63,782 nucleotides of DNA from a virus. Positions within the stretch are counted from its first letter, which is position 1. Each line of letters begins with the position of its first letter. Made by a program: the position numbers and the translations under genes. The DNA is taken from positions 1-63,782 of IMG/VR virus record IMGVR_UViG_3300034120_000744. One strand, given 5' to 3'. The notes beneath the pieces are model-generated. The model did not search any database. It saw only the letters and a program-made list of their open reading frames with translations, and had not been told where the DNA came from. Positions 28,787 through 38,003 of the stretch are shown one piece after another.

Positions 28787-28985
28787 ATCAACTAATGTCA
28801 GGGTAGAATTACAGTTTGTCAGGAATCTTGGAAACTATGAAAGTCTCAGAGTTTCTATTGGCGTGGAGGATTATGTTCGTCAGGGAGAAACTGTTGACGC
28901 AGCAACTGATAGAGTATATGATTTCGTAGAAAGCAAGATCGTGGAGAAGGTTTCAGAAATTGAGAAGGAGTTGAAGAATGGCTAA
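28767..28985 (+). CDS. Conserved-type small phage protein
   Basis: 72 residues from ATG 28767, overlapping neighbours. Beta-strand start (VRVELQFVRNLGNYESLRVSIG) followed by a helix with DAATDRVYDFVESKI. Small proteins of this build are common in actinophage replication regions; role unknown. Confidence 0.6.
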   Translation: MTTHTHESTNVRVELQFVRNLGNYESLRVSIGVEDYVRQGETVDAATDRVYDFVESKIVEKVSEIEKELKNG

Positions 28986-29301
28986 GGCTGATACAAAGCA
29001 GCCCTATGCACTTCTAAGCCTCTATGAAAAATTGTATTCTGAAAAGTATAACAAGGTTGCCCGACTTAATAAGTTTAAGGAAAAGTGGGCTATGCAAGAC
29101 GTTATTGAATCAGTCGGATATGACAGGGCGAGAGAACTGCTTGAGTATTATTTTCGTGTTACTAAACAGGGGCATCCACTTCAATGGTTCTTCTATAATT
29201 TCGACAGATTAGATGACATGCTGATACAATCAGAAGAAGATTCCCGTCGTCGCCAGATGTTGCGAGAGGCTACTAAGAAAATGGTGGAGGAAATGTCATG
29301 A
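28978..29301 (+). CDS. Putative helicase-loading/accessory protein
   Basis: 107 all-helical residues, with its stop overlapping the start of the helicase gene by 4 bases. It has no ATPase motif. Short helical proteins directly before a DnaB gene are often loaders or replisome organisers; that role is inferred only from position. Confidence 0.5.
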   Translation: MAKADTKQPYALLSLYEKLYSEKYNKVARLNKFKEKWAMQDVIESVGYDRARELLEYYFRVTKQGHPLQWFFYNFDRLDDMLIQSEEDSRRRQMLREATKKMVEEMS

Positions 29302-30524
29302 ACACAGAGGCAGCAGTAATTACATCAGTATGTCAGAATAAGGATATTGCTACTATTCTGGCAGATAATGTTGATGATATATTCCAGTCGCACCGTGACG
29401 TTTGGGAAGGTCTGAAGTCTTACTATTACAAGTTTAAGTCTGTTCCAGATGCCAATGTACTTCAGGAGAAGTTCCGAGACTTTGAGCCTGTTAAGGTAAC
29501 TGCTGAGACTGGGTACTATCTTGATCAATTAAAGAATGAGTATCTTGCTTCTCGTATGCGTAGTCTTCTTATGAAGAGTGGCGCATCCCTGAAAGATAAT
29601 GCTGCTGCCAGAGTACTTGCCGATATGCAGTCAGAGATTGCTTCACTATCAAGGTTAACTAACAATGTAAGAGATGTTGACCTAATAGACTATGAGTTGG
29701 CAGAGAAGCACATTGTCGCTGTCCAGGAACGGTCAGCAATTATGGGTGGTAGTCCAGGAATTAAAACTGGTTTCACCGCTCTAGATCTTGCTTATCCTAC
29801 TGGTATGGCTCCAGGCCATCTTATTGTTGCTATTGGCTGGCCTGGTCGTGGCAAGACATGGCTTACTTCATATCTAGCATGTAAGGCATGGGAGCAGGGA
29901 TTTAAGCCTATGATTGTATCTCTAGAGATGAGTCCAGAGAATATGCGTGACCGAATTTACACCATGCTTGGTAGCGGTATGTTTAGGGCTTCAGACTTCT
30001 CCCGTGGAAATATTAACATTGATGACTTTCATAATTGGGCTAAGAAGCGCTTTGATGACAAGAATAGTTTTATTCTAGTATCTAACGAGGGAACAAATGA
30101 AGTTACGCCGCAGACGGTCCAGGGTAAGATCGATCAGCATCGCCCCGACCTTGTTATCTTGGATTATCACCAGTTGTTTAATGACACTAAGCGATCTAAT
30201 TCTGAAGTTGAGAGGAACCGCAATATCTCGCGGGAATTCAAACTACTAGCAGTTCGTAACAATATTCCTGTAATTGATATTACAGCAGCCACAATGGATG
30301 ACGTATCTGACCAAGATGCCCCTCCATTGCTATCACAGGTAGCATGGTCAAAGGCTATCGAATATGACGCTGATATGGCTATGGCTGTCCATCGTCATCC
30401 TAACACTAATATCATTGAAGTAGTTAGTCGCAAGAATCGACATGGAACCGATTTTGCGTTCTATCTAGACTGGGACATTGACCGTGGAGTTGTAAAAGAG
30501 ATTTACGATGATATACCAGTCTAA
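29298..30524 (+). CDS. Replicative DNA helicase (DnaB-like)
   Basis: 408 residues. The N-terminal 110 residues resemble the DnaB N-domain. The RecA-like motor starts at about residue 155 (GIKTGFTALD), with Walker A GWPGRGKTW near residues 179-187 and Walker B LVILDYHQL near 290. A SKAIEYDADMAMAVH...VVSRKNRHG end is typical of DnaB. It would unwind DNA at the phage fork and work with the primase encoded two genes later. Confidence 0.88.
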   Translation: MNTEAAVITSVCQNKDIATILADNVDDIFQSHRDVWEGLKSYYYKFKSVPDANVLQEKFRDFEPVKVTAETGYYLDQLKNEYLASRMRSLLMKSGASLKDNAAARVLADMQSEIASLSRLTNNVRDVDLIDYELAEKHIVAVQERSAIMGGSPGIKTGFTALDLAYPTGMAPGHLIVAIGWPGRGKTWLTSYLACKAWEQGFKPMIVSLEMSPENMRDRIYTMLGSGMFRASDFSRGNINIDDFHNWAKKRFDDKNSFILVSNEGTNEVTPQTVQGKIDQHRPDLVILDYHQLFNDTKRSNSEVERNRNISREFKLLAVRNNIPVIDITAATMDDVSDQDAPPLLSQVAWSKAIEYDADMAMAVHRHPNTNIIEVVSRKNRHGTDFAFYLDWDIDRGVVKEIYDDIPV

Positions 30525-30542
30525 TGTATAATTAAATATACC

Positions 30543-30821
30543 ATGAATAAAAAACTGAAGAGTTTTGGTATGCAGGGTCAAATTAATGATGATGCTGCAA
30601 TACCAAGGTTAAGATTAGAGTATGAAAGACTCATAGAATCTAACATGAGAGAACAGGGGTACGTCCCGATACTTGACCTGGACATTCAGTTTTCTTTATT
30701 ATATGATGAACCACAAGACCTATACGAATTTGATATAGTGGTGTACGGTGTGTATGTTGGTAGAAAGAAAGCACATCTATATGAGGGTTTTTCAGGACAG
30801 AGTTTAATTCCTAAAGAATAA
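30543..30821 (+). CDS. Small protein between helicase and primase
   Basis: 92 residues; start 10 bases after TATAAT at 30527-30532 (TG directly adjoining, so a weak extended -10). Beta-rich C-terminal part (LYEFDIVVYGVYVGRKKAHLYEG). No family recognised. Its place suggests a replication accessory. Confidence 0.55.
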   Translation: MNKKLKSFGMQGQINDDAAIPRLRLEYERLIESNMREQGYVPILDLDIQFSLLYDEPQDLYEFDIVVYGVYVGRKKAHLYEGFSGQSLIPKE

Positions 30822-30829
30822 GGAAAGTA

Positions 30830-31789
30830 ATGCTATTGGAAACTTACAGCCCCTCGCATATGCGAGCGATAGTGAGACTACTTGGCCTGCACGTTGTAAG
30901 CGAAACATCTAATGACTTTTTATGCTTATGCCCATTCCATGGGAATAGGCATACACCATCATTTTCTGTAAGCCATCAGAAGGGCTTATATCTATGCTTT
31001 AATCCATCGTGTGGGGCCAGCGGAACTATTGTTGAGTTGGTAAAAAATATTACCCACCGCAACGAGTTTGAAGCCTTAAGATTTATCATGTCTGCCCAGC
31101 AGACAGCAGAACAAAATTTTGAGGAGGAGTTGGCAGAAGTCTTAGATGATAAGCCTGAGTACACCGACTTTGACCAGAATGTCTTAGATCGACTACATTC
31201 TCAGATCAATGATAGATCTAGAGAATATTTAAATGGTCGCGGAATAAATGATGAATCAATTGATCACTTTAAACTTGGGTATTCTGCAAGTCAGGACATG
31301 GTAATTGTTCCAGTACATTCACCAGATGGAATTCCAGTAGGTCTTGTAGGTAGATCAGTAGAGGGTAAGTCTTTTAAGAATAGTACAGGTCTGCCAAGAA
31401 ATAAGACTATGTTTAACATTCACCGCGCTAAAAGAATGGGCGGGACAGTAATCATAGTAGAGTCATCTTTCGACGCTATTAGAGTGCATCAGGCTGGATA
31501 TCCAAATGTTGTAGCCTCTCTAGGAGGCTCTATGTCTAAAATAAATCTTAACAATCTTAATAGAAACTTCAGTAAGATTATTATTATGACTGATGCTGAC
31601 GAGGCGGGAAGAAGCCTTGGGAAACTCATAGCAAATACATTAAAGACAAAAGAAATCTTGTGGGCACACTATTCAAATGATATTCTATATCCACATGACG
31701 CAAAAGATGTTGGGGATATGACAGAAGAAGAGATTAGAACTTGTATAGAAAATTCCCTTGCAGACTACGAATACAGAATGGTACAATAG
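30830..31789 (+). CDS. DNA primase (DnaG-like)
   Basis: 319 residues. CHC2-type zinc site: Cys34, His37, Cys56, Cys61. A Toprim core follows, with VIIVESSFDAI (catalytic Glu) and TDADEAGR (Asp pair). Shorter than bacterial DnaG because the C-terminal helicase-binding domain is absent. It makes RNA primers for the phage fork. It uses the same operon as the helicase and polymerase. Confidence 0.88.
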   Translation: MLLETYSPSHMRAIVRLLGLHVVSETSNDFLCLCPFHGNRHTPSFSVSHQKGLYLCFNPSCGASGTIVELVKNITHRNEFEALRFIMSAQQTAEQNFEEELAEVLDDKPEYTDFDQNVLDRLHSQINDRSREYLNGRGINDESIDHFKLGYSASQDMVIVPVHSPDGIPVGLVGRSVEGKSFKNSTGLPRNKTMFNIHRAKRMGGTVIIVESSFDAIRVHQAGYPNVVASLGGSMSKINLNNLNRNFSKIIIMTDADEAGRSLGKLIANTLKTKEILWAHYSNDILYPHDAKDVGDMTEEEIRTCIENSLADYEYRMVQ

Positions 31790-31833
31790 TTATACAGGGC
31801 ATAATATAGCCCAATATACATAGGAGATATACA

Positions 31834-32499
31834 ATGGGATTAGTAAAAGGTCTTAAGGCCATGAACCAAACAATTGATCGCCCCGCTGCTTCTTCAGACG
31901 GTCCTCGCGGTCGCTGGCTAAAGTTAAACGATGGTCAGAGTGTTAAGATTAAATTTCTTCAGGAACTAGATCCTGATTCACCAAATTATAGCGATAAGGC
32001 TGGACTAGCATTTATTGCTGTTGAGCATACCAATCCATCTGACTACCGTCGCAAGGCTCTTTGCAGCATTGAAGATCAGGGTCGCTGCTTTGGATGTGAG
32101 ATGCATCGTCGTGATCCAAAGGCTGGCTGGAAGGGTCGTAGCCGACTCTACTGCAACATCCTTGTAAACGATGGCAATGAAGATCCGTACGTTGCAATTT
32201 TCTCTCAGGGCACTGGCCCCAAGTCAGCCACTCCTGAGATTATCCAGTACGCTGGAGAGACTGGAAGCATTACTTCCAATACCTGGCGCTTGAAGCGCAC
32301 AGGAGAGCGTACCGATACAAACTACAGTATCATTCCACTACCTACGGACTCAGATCCAGTAGATATTGACGAACTAGAATTGTTCGATCTTGAGAAGATC
32401 GCAGTTCGTGACGTTCCTTACGATGAGCAAGAAGGCTTCTACACAGGTGTTTCTGGCGGAGAAGATAGCGGTTCATCATCATCAAATGTTGAATGGTAA
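31834..32499 (+). CDS. Putative ssDNA-binding protein (gp32-like)
   Basis: 221 residues. The first 40 residues are basic; WLKLNDGQSVKIKFLQEL begins an OB-type fold. A zinc-like cluster (CSIEDQGRCFGCEMH) follows, and the C-terminus is acidic and Ser-rich, ending in an aromatic residue (SSSNVEW), as in ssDNA-binding proteins that recruit partners through an acidic tail. It sits between primase and polymerase. The family is inferred from layout. Confidence 0.65.
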   Translation: MGLVKGLKAMNQTIDRPAASSDGPRGRWLKLNDGQSVKIKFLQELDPDSPNYSDKAGLAFIAVEHTNPSDYRRKALCSIEDQGRCFGCEMHRRDPKAGWKGRSRLYCNILVNDGNEDPYVAIFSQGTGPKSATPEIIQYAGETGSITSNTWRLKRTGERTDTNYSIIPLPTDSDPVDIDELELFDLEKIAVRDVPYDEQEGFYTGVSGGEDSGSSSSNVEW

Positions 32500-32515
32500 A
32501 TAGAAGTTATGCTAC

Positions 32516-32543
32516 GCTAGGGCGGTAGAAATACCGCCCTAGC
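32516..32543 (+). terminator. 12-bp GAAA-capped hairpin before dnaE
   Basis: GCTAGGGCGGTA / TACCGCCCTAGC perfect stem closed by GAAA. There is no T-run after it, so it may be a Rho-assisted terminator, an RNA-stabilising 3' end for the ssDNA-binding protein mRNA, or a control of dnaE expression. It lies 17 bases before the GTG start of dnaE. Confidence 0.6.
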
Positions 32544-32560
32544 AGCATTATAGGAGACAA

Positions 32561-35500
32561 GTGACTGATTTAGTACATCTACATGTTCATAGCCATTATA
32601 GTCTAATGGATGGCCTTTCCTCACCAGCGGAGTTATTATCAGCCGCAAAAGATCTGGGTCAGACTGCTCTCGCTGTAACTGATCATGGCACATTATCTTC
32701 CCACCGCGATATGCAGAAGTCTGCACGCGAGGCGGGACTAAAGCCAATCCTAGGAGTAGAGGCCTATATCTCAGAGACAGATAGATTCGACAAGCGAGAC
32801 ATTAAGAGTCGTGACGACAATACTCAGGTATTCAATCACATCATCTTGCTTGCTAAGAATCAGGATGGGCTACAGAATCTTCAGAAATTGTCTGAGTTAG
32901 CCTGGAATGAAGGTTTCTACCGTAAGCCACGAATCGACTTTGAAGTGTTAAGTGATTATGGCGATGGTCTTATTGTTCTCTCAGGGTGCCTTAATGGTCT
33001 TATCACTAAGGCAATTCAGCGTGGGGACGAGGAGAAGGCTCGCAACATGCTCAAGTGGTTTAAGAACCGCTTTGAAGATGACTTCTACATGGAAGTTCAG
33101 CCACACAATCCACCAGAGATCAATCATTCACTACTTAATCTAGCAGATGAGTACAAGATAAAGCCAGTCACTACATCTGATTGCCATTTTGCCCGTGAAG
33201 ATCAGAGGGCAGTAGAGGAAGCACTACTTATCCTGTCCACTAAGCCTAATATGAATAAGGATGCATCTTACGCATCTGGCAAGCAGATCAAGGATGTATT
33301 CGAAAGGCTTAATCATCTGTACCCAGAACGTCCGATCTCCTTTGAGGGCTGGGACCTATTCATTCAGAGCCGACTAGATATTGATAGTTGGTATAAGAAG
33401 TCTGGGATTGATCGCACAGATATCTATGAAAGTACTTTAGAGATTGCAGATAAGATTGGAGAATATGAGTATCATGAGAATCTATCCCTTCTTCCTAAGC
33501 CAAAGAAGAATCCAAACACACAGTTGCGGGAACTCTGCGAAAAGTCTCTTTCAGAAAGAGGATTAGAAAATGATGAGTACCGTGCCAGGTTGGACGAGGA
33601 ACTTGGAGTAATTGAAGACAAGGACTTTGCTTCATACTTTCTAGTTGTTGCTGATATGATTCAGTATGCCAAGGGTGCGGATATTTTAGTCGGTCCAGGA
33701 AGAGGGTCAGCGGCAGGCTCGCTAGTTTGCTTCCTTCTAGGAATTACAGAAGTAGATCCTATCGAATATGATCTACTATTCTTCCGATTTATTAATCCAG
33801 AACGAAACGACTTCCCAGATATTGATACAGACTTTATGGATAGGCGTCGTAACGAGGTTAAGGAATACCTACGCAAAAAATTTAAGAACGTTGCCAGTAT
33901 TTCTACCTTCCAGTATTTTAAGGATAAGGGCGTCGTTCGTGACGCCTCCCGCGTGTTTGCTGTTCCCTTAGGAGATGTTAACAAGGCTCTCAAGGGAATT
34001 GAGACTTGGGAAGATTTTGAGTCTAATCAGAATACTCGCTGGTTCCGTGATAAGTATCCAGAAGTGACAGACTTGGCTAGCAAGTTGCGTGGTCGTATCC
34101 GTGCAGTAGGTGTTCACGCAGCAGGCGTAGTTGTTGCAAAGGAGCCTATCTCAAAGTACGCTCCAATGGAAACTAGAAGTGATGCCAACGATAAGGTTAG
34201 TGGCAGAGTTCCCGTTGTAGCATATGACATGGATCAAGCAGCAGATATTGGACTGATTAAACTAGATGCTCTGGGTCTTAAGACTCTTTCTGTTGTAAAA
34301 GATACCTTAGATATCGTCAAGAATCGTTACGGTAAGGATATTGATTTACACTCTATTTCATTAGATGATGAATTAGTTTATCAAGATCTATCTAATGGAT
34401 TTACCAAGGGAGTGTTCCAAGCAGAAGCCACCCCGTATACCAATCTGCTAATTAAGATGGGTGTAGAAAGATTCGAAGACTTGGTTGCTTCAAATGCTCT
34501 AGTGCGTCCTGGCGCTATGAATACTGTAGGTGCAGCGTACATTGCACGCAAACAGGGTCGGGAACAAATTAAGTACGTCCATGAGATCATGAAGCCATTT
34601 ACTGAGCGTACATATGGCGTTATTATCTATCAGGAACAGGTCATGCAAGCCTGCGTCCATCTTGGAGGAATGACTTGGGCAGAGGCTGATAAGGTCCGTA
34701 AGATTATTGGTAAGAAGAAGGATGCTAAAGAGTTTGATGCATTCAGGGACAAGTTTATTTCAGGAGCAGTAAATAATATTAGTGCAGAGGAAGCAGAGCA
34801 TCTGTGGCACGACTTTGAGGCTCACGCAGGGTATTCATTCAATCGTTCCCACGCCGTAGCATATTCAATGCTTTCATACTGGACCGCATGGCTCAAGCAC
34901 TACTATCCGCTAGAGTTTATCTTTGCTATCCTCAAAAACGAGGGTGACAAAGACGCAAGGACTGAATATCTGCTAGAGGCAAAGCGCCTAGGACTAAAGG
35001 TACTGCTTCCACACGTTAATGAATCTGATATAGAATTTAGTTTGCAGGGAGACAGTATTAGATTTGGACTTGCCGATATCAAGTTTATTAGCGAAAGTAT
35101 TAGCAACAAGTTAATTGCTGCAAGACCATTTAGTAACTATGCAGAACTGCTTGAGTTTTCTCAGAAGAAGGGTAGTGGTGTCAATAGCCGCGCTATCTCT
35201 GCACTTAATGCAATCGGTGGAGCAGCCTTTGACGATAATCCCCGTACTGGAAATGAATCTGAGAATTACTATGAGTATCTAAATATCCCTAAGTTCGACG
35301 TTAAGGGGATCACCCCATTTGTCAGATCACAAGTATCTCCTCTAGAAGATTTTACTGAAGATGGATGCTATGTACTTCTGGCTATGGTCAAATCAATTAA
35401 GAAGGGTCAGGGATGGTCAAGAGTAGAATTGGTAGACGATACTGGAGCAATCGGAATCTTTCATTCCGAAAATACACAGATCGAAACAGGAAATATGTAC

Positions 35501-35836
35501 TTCTTTCTAGTGGGAGACAATCGAATTCATCGATATGTTACTATAGAGGACGTAGTTGACCGCAGGCCCGACCCCTTTGTTGAGTTTCTTTACATGGAAG
35601 AAGTTCTTGCTGGAGAGGGAGAAAAGTTTGTAGTGGACTTTACTAATTACAAAACTAAGGCTGGCAAAATGATGGCACACGTTATTGTGTCTAATAAGGA
35701 TAAGGAAATGCAGAGGCTTATTGTTTTCCCCAAATTATATGCACAGGCATTAGGTAAAATGAAGGCGGGAACAATTGTTGATTTACAAATTGGAAAAATG
35801 GAAGATGGAACACTAACAGTTAGGAATGTAGGATGA
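32561..35836 (+). CDS. dnaE: DNA polymerase III alpha subunit (DnaE-like)
   Basis: 1091 residues from GTG 32561. N-terminal PHP domain (VHLHVHSHYSLMDG, TDHGTLS). Family C polymerase core with GPGRGSAAGS and PDIDTDF, carrying the catalytic aspartates. After the fingers comes a helix-hairpin-helix region and a late OB-type section. Slightly shorter than cellular DnaE (about 1160). It should copy the phage genome, probably with the host sliding clamp since no clamp gene is present. Codon use is richer in CGT/CGC than in tail genes. Confidence 0.95.
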   Translation: MTDLVHLHVHSHYSLMDGLSSPAELLSAAKDLGQTALAVTDHGTLSSHRDMQKSAREAGLKPILGVEAYISETDRFDKRDIKSRDDNTQVFNHIILLAKNQDGLQNLQKLSELAWNEGFYRKPRIDFEVLSDYGDGLIVLSGCLNGLITKAIQRGDEEKARNMLKWFKNRFEDDFYMEVQPHNPPEINHSLLNLADEYKIKPVTTSDCHFAREDQRAVEEALLILSTKPNMNKDASYASGKQIKDVFERLNHLYPERPISFEGWDLFIQSRLDIDSWYKKSGIDRTDIYESTLEIADKIGEYEYHENLSLLPKPKKNPNTQLRELCEKSLSERGLENDEYRARLDEELGVIEDKDFASYFLVVADMIQYAKGADILVGPGRGSAAGSLVCFLLGITEVDPIEYDLLFFRFINPERNDFPDIDTDFMDRRRNEVKEYLRKKFKNVASISTFQYFKDKGVVRDASRVFAVPLGDVNKALKGIETWEDFESNQNTRWFRDKYPEVTDLASKLRGRIRAVGVHAAGVVVAKEPISKYAPMETRSDANDKVSGRVPVVAYDMDQAADIGLIKLDALGLKTLSVVKDTLDIVKNRYGKDIDLHSISLDDELVYQDLSNGFTKGVFQAEATPYTNLLIKMGVERFEDLVASNALVRPGAMNTVGAAYIARKQGREQIKYVHEIMKPFTERTYGVIIYQEQVMQACVHLGGMTWAEADKVRKIIGKKKDAKEFDAFRDKFISGAVNNISAEEAEHLWHDFEAHAGYSFNRSHAVAYSMLSYWTAWLKHYYPLEFIFAILKNEGDKDARTEYLLEAKRLGLKVLLPHVNESDIEFSLQGDSIRFGLADIKFISESISNKLIAARPFSNYAELLEFSQKKGSGVNSRAISALNAIGGAAFDDNPRTGNESENYYEYLNIPKFDVKGITPFVRSQVSPLEDFTEDGCYVLLAMVKSIKKGQGWSRVELVDDTGAIGIFHSENTQIETGNMYFFLVGDNRIHRYVTIEDVVDRRPDPFVEFLYMEEVLAGEGEKFVVDFTNYKTKAGKMMAHVIVSNKDKEMQRLIVFPKLYAQALGKMKAGTIVDLQIGKMEDGTLTVRNVG

Positions 35837-36021
35837 GCGAGCAACAGGTAGAACTTAATTTAGGTAAAGTACTTATGGCTATTCTTAAAAGATACGATAA
35901 GGTAGAAGTAAGTCCACAGGCATTGTTAGAAGAAGTAGATGAAGACTATCAATTAAGAATTGATTTCAACGACGAAACAGAAATGTTTGAGATCACTCTG
36001 GAGGAACCAGATGCATCTTGA
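35833..36021 (+). CDS. Small acidic protein after dnaE
   Basis: 62 residues, ATGA-type overlap with dnaE and 11-base overlap with the MazG gene. Sequence has the pattern of a short alpha/beta protein with an acidic end (FNDETEMFEITLEE). Unknown function, likely co-translated. Confidence 0.65.
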   Translation: MSEQQVELNLGKVLMAILKRYDKVEVSPQALLEEVDEDYQLRIDFNDETEMFEITLEEPDAS

Positions 36022-36352
36022 TGATTTGGCAAATAGCCTTAACGAGACAGCAATTGAAAAAGGTTTTTGGAGTCCTCTGAGCCGTATGGAATCAGAAGAC
36101 GACTTTATTTTTTATGCAAAGCAACTTGCAATGATTCATTCTGAAGTTACTGAAGCACTAGAAGCACTACGAAAGAATCAGGGCGACGACAAGTTTGTTG
36201 AAGAACTTGCAGATATTATTATTCGTGTCCTAGATCTTTGGGCGGGAATGAACAAGATGAGAGTTAGAGAACTACCATCAATTCATAATACATTGAGGGA
36301 TAAGGCTTTAATAAATAAAAGTAGGGAAAAACTTCACGGCACCCGTGGATGA
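36011..36352 (+). CDS. MazG-like nucleotide pyrophosphohydrolase
   Basis: 113 residues from ATG 36011. It has the metal-binding pattern of the all-alpha NTP pyrophosphohydrolases: EVTEALEAL, then FVEELADIIIRVLD. It would cut unwanted or regulatory nucleotides (dUTP/modified dNTPs or ppGpp-type signals). Many aquatic phages carry this gene. Its stop codon TGA is embedded in the promoter box for the next gene. Confidence 0.75.
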   Translation: MHLDDLANSLNETAIEKGFWSPLSRMESEDDFIFYAKQLAMIHSEVTEALEALRKNQGDDKFVEELADIIIRVLDLWAGMNKMRVRELPSIHNTLRDKALINKSREKLHGTRG

Positions 36353-36358
36353 TATAAT
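36350..36358 (+). promoter_or_regulatory. Extended -10 promoter for the pre-recA gene
   Basis: TGATATAAT whose TGA is the MazG stop. The ATG of the next gene is 9 bases after the box, so the mRNA would be leaderless or nearly so. No -35 seen. Confidence 0.6.
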
Positions 36359-36367
36359 AGATATATA

Positions 36368-36637
36368 ATGGAAGGCTATGTCCTGACTAGTGTAGAAGAT
36401 GAATATCTTTTAGTAATAAGGTCAGAAGACTATGAAGTAATATTACAAATCATAGATAGAATAGCCGCGAGCAGAAGAAAAGATTTTAAAGAGTTCGCTC
36501 TAGAATTAGAAAAGAGTTTAAATGATGATGGTCGCAGAAGAAATTCTGGCGAAACTAGATCCAAAAACAAGACAAAGAATTCAACTAGCAACAGAAGTAG
36601 ACGTACAAAAGCAGCCAACACCCAGCATAGGACTTAA
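36368..36637 (+). CDS. Small protein overlapping the recA start
   Basis: 89 residues. The N-terminal 50 residues are an ordinary alpha/beta sequence. The last 38 residues, overlapping recA by 116 bases in another frame, are a basic Arg/Lys/Ser/Thr tail that looks like a frame by-product. It has its own near-leaderless promoter. Likely a genuine gene with a tail forced by the recA coding frame. Confidence 0.5.
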   Translation: MEGYVLTSVEDEYLLVIRSEDYEVILQIIDRIAASRRKDFKEFALELEKSLNDDGRRRNSGETRSKNKTKNSTSNRSRRTKAANTQHRT

Positions 36638-37520
36638 TGAAGCACTAAAGGGCGGTCTAGGATTTGGAAGGCAAGTCTTAGTATGGGGAAATAAAAGTGC
36701 TGGTAAATCATCCTTCTGTCTACAGATGCTTGGAATGGCCCAGAAAGAGGGAAAGACCTGTGCTTGGATTGATTCTGAATCTTCTTATTCAGCAGACTGG
36801 GCATCTAAATTAGGTGTAGATTCTTCTAATATTATTTACTCTCCTGCAAAAACTATCAATGATATGGTAGATGTTGGGACAGGATTGATGGAGGCAGGAG
36901 TAGATATTATTGTAGTAGATTCTATTTCAGCACTACTCCCAGCCATATACTTTGACAAAGATGGCGACGATCTTAAACAACTTCAAGATACCAAGCAGAT
37001 CGGTGCAGAAGCCAAGGATATGACACATGCGGTTAAGATGCTTAACTACGCCAATAAGAACACTCTGCTCGTATTGATTAGCCAACAAAGAAACCAGTTT
37101 GGAAGTATGCACGCCTCTCATATTCCAACAGGTGGAATGGCTGTAAAGTTTTTTTCTAGTACTGTAATTAAATTATGGTCATCAGAGGCAGAGGCTAATC
37201 AAATTAAGGATGATGTTCAGGTAGGAGATAAGTTTATACAGCAAAAAGTGGGTCGTCCAGTAAACTGGATAATTGATTATAATAAACTTGGCCCCCCAAA
37301 TCTTTCTGGACAATATGATTTTTATTACCAGGGATCTCATGTTGGAGTAGATCGTGTAGCAGAAGTATTAGACGTAGCCGAAATGATGGGTAAAGTAGAA
37401 CGCGGTGGAGCCTGGTATACAGTACTTGGAGAAAGGCTCCAGGGTAGGGCTAAGGCTGTTCAATATCTCAGGGAAAATCCAGAGGTAGTAGATACATTAG
37501 AATCGATGATCTATGGCTGA
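36522..37520 (+). CDS. recA: RecA-like recombinase
   Basis: 332 residues. Starts with LAKLDPKTRQRIQLAT, the usual phage RecA entry, and has Walker A GNKSAGKSSF near residue 57-66 and Walker B-type IIVVDSISALLP. A QQRNQFGSM segment matches the L1/L2 region. It lacks most of the C-terminal domain of cellular RecA. It probably promotes strand exchange in replication/repair with the nuclease and RuvC-like resolvase below. Start: one of three ATG at 36522-36528. Confidence 0.88.
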   Translation: MMMVAEEILAKLDPKTRQRIQLATEVDVQKQPTPSIGLNEALKGGLGFGRQVLVWGNKSAGKSSFCLQMLGMAQKEGKTCAWIDSESSYSADWASKLGVDSSNIIYSPAKTINDMVDVGTGLMEAGVDIIVVDSISALLPAIYFDKDGDDLKQLQDTKQIGAEAKDMTHAVKMLNYANKNTLLVLISQQRNQFGSMHASHIPTGGMAVKFFSSTVIKLWSSEAEANQIKDDVQVGDKFIQQKVGRPVNWIIDYNKLGPPNLSGQYDFYYQGSHVGVDRVAEVLDVAEMMGKVERGGAWYTVLGERLQGRAKAVQYLRENPEVVDTLESMIYG

Positions 37521-37692
37521 GTCGTTAGAGGACTTCCTTGGTTCAGTAAAAAAAGAAAATCTAACTGAGGTTAATGGATCTCTTTCCTGTCAGGAGTGCG
37601 AAGAGCGTGCCTCTGTAGGATGGTTAGATGAAGAAAAAATGATATTAACTTATAGATGCTCCAACAATCATCAATCAAAGGTAAAAATTTAA
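37513..37692 (+). CDS. Small zinc-ribbon protein after recA
   Basis: 59 residues overlapping recA by 8 bases and ending TAATG at the next start. Contains CQEC and a later C-x-N-N-H, a zinc-ribbon type pattern. Unknown role. Confidence 0.6.
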   Translation: MAESLEDFLGSVKKENLTEVNGSLSCQECEERASVGWLDEEKMILTYRCSNNHQSKVKI

Positions 37693-38003
37693 TGTCTGAG
37701 GCTAATGAAATAAAAAGAGATGGTGCTAAGGGACAGAAAAATTCTGGACGAGGGCAGTATCAAAAGGGTGATGCAAAGTGGCATAACTTTGTAGTTGATT
37801 ATAAAGAGACTGCTAAGTCAGTAGCAGTTAATAAAGAAATGTGGGCAAAGATATGCACAGATACATTTCGTGTAGATAGAAGTATGCACCCTCTGCTAAA
37901 GTTAATTATTGGTGAGGGCGCATCCAAGGTTCGTCTGGCAGTAGTAGAATGGGATGTTCTAGAAGAATTGGTAGAGGCTTATGAACGTGATAGAAACAAT
38001 TAG
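37692..38003 (+). CDS. Small phage protein upstream of nuclease
   Basis: 103 residues from ATG 37692 (an upstream TTG would overlap the zinc-ribbon gene). Hydrophilic start, then a helical domain. Part of a block with the next protein and the Cas4/RecB-like nuclease; a nuclease accessory role is only inferred. Confidence 0.6.
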   Translation: MSEANEIKRDGAKGQKNSGRGQYQKGDAKWHNFVVDYKETAKSVAVNKEMWAKICTDTFRVDRSMHPLLKLIIGEGASKVRLAVVEWDVLEELVEAYERDRNN

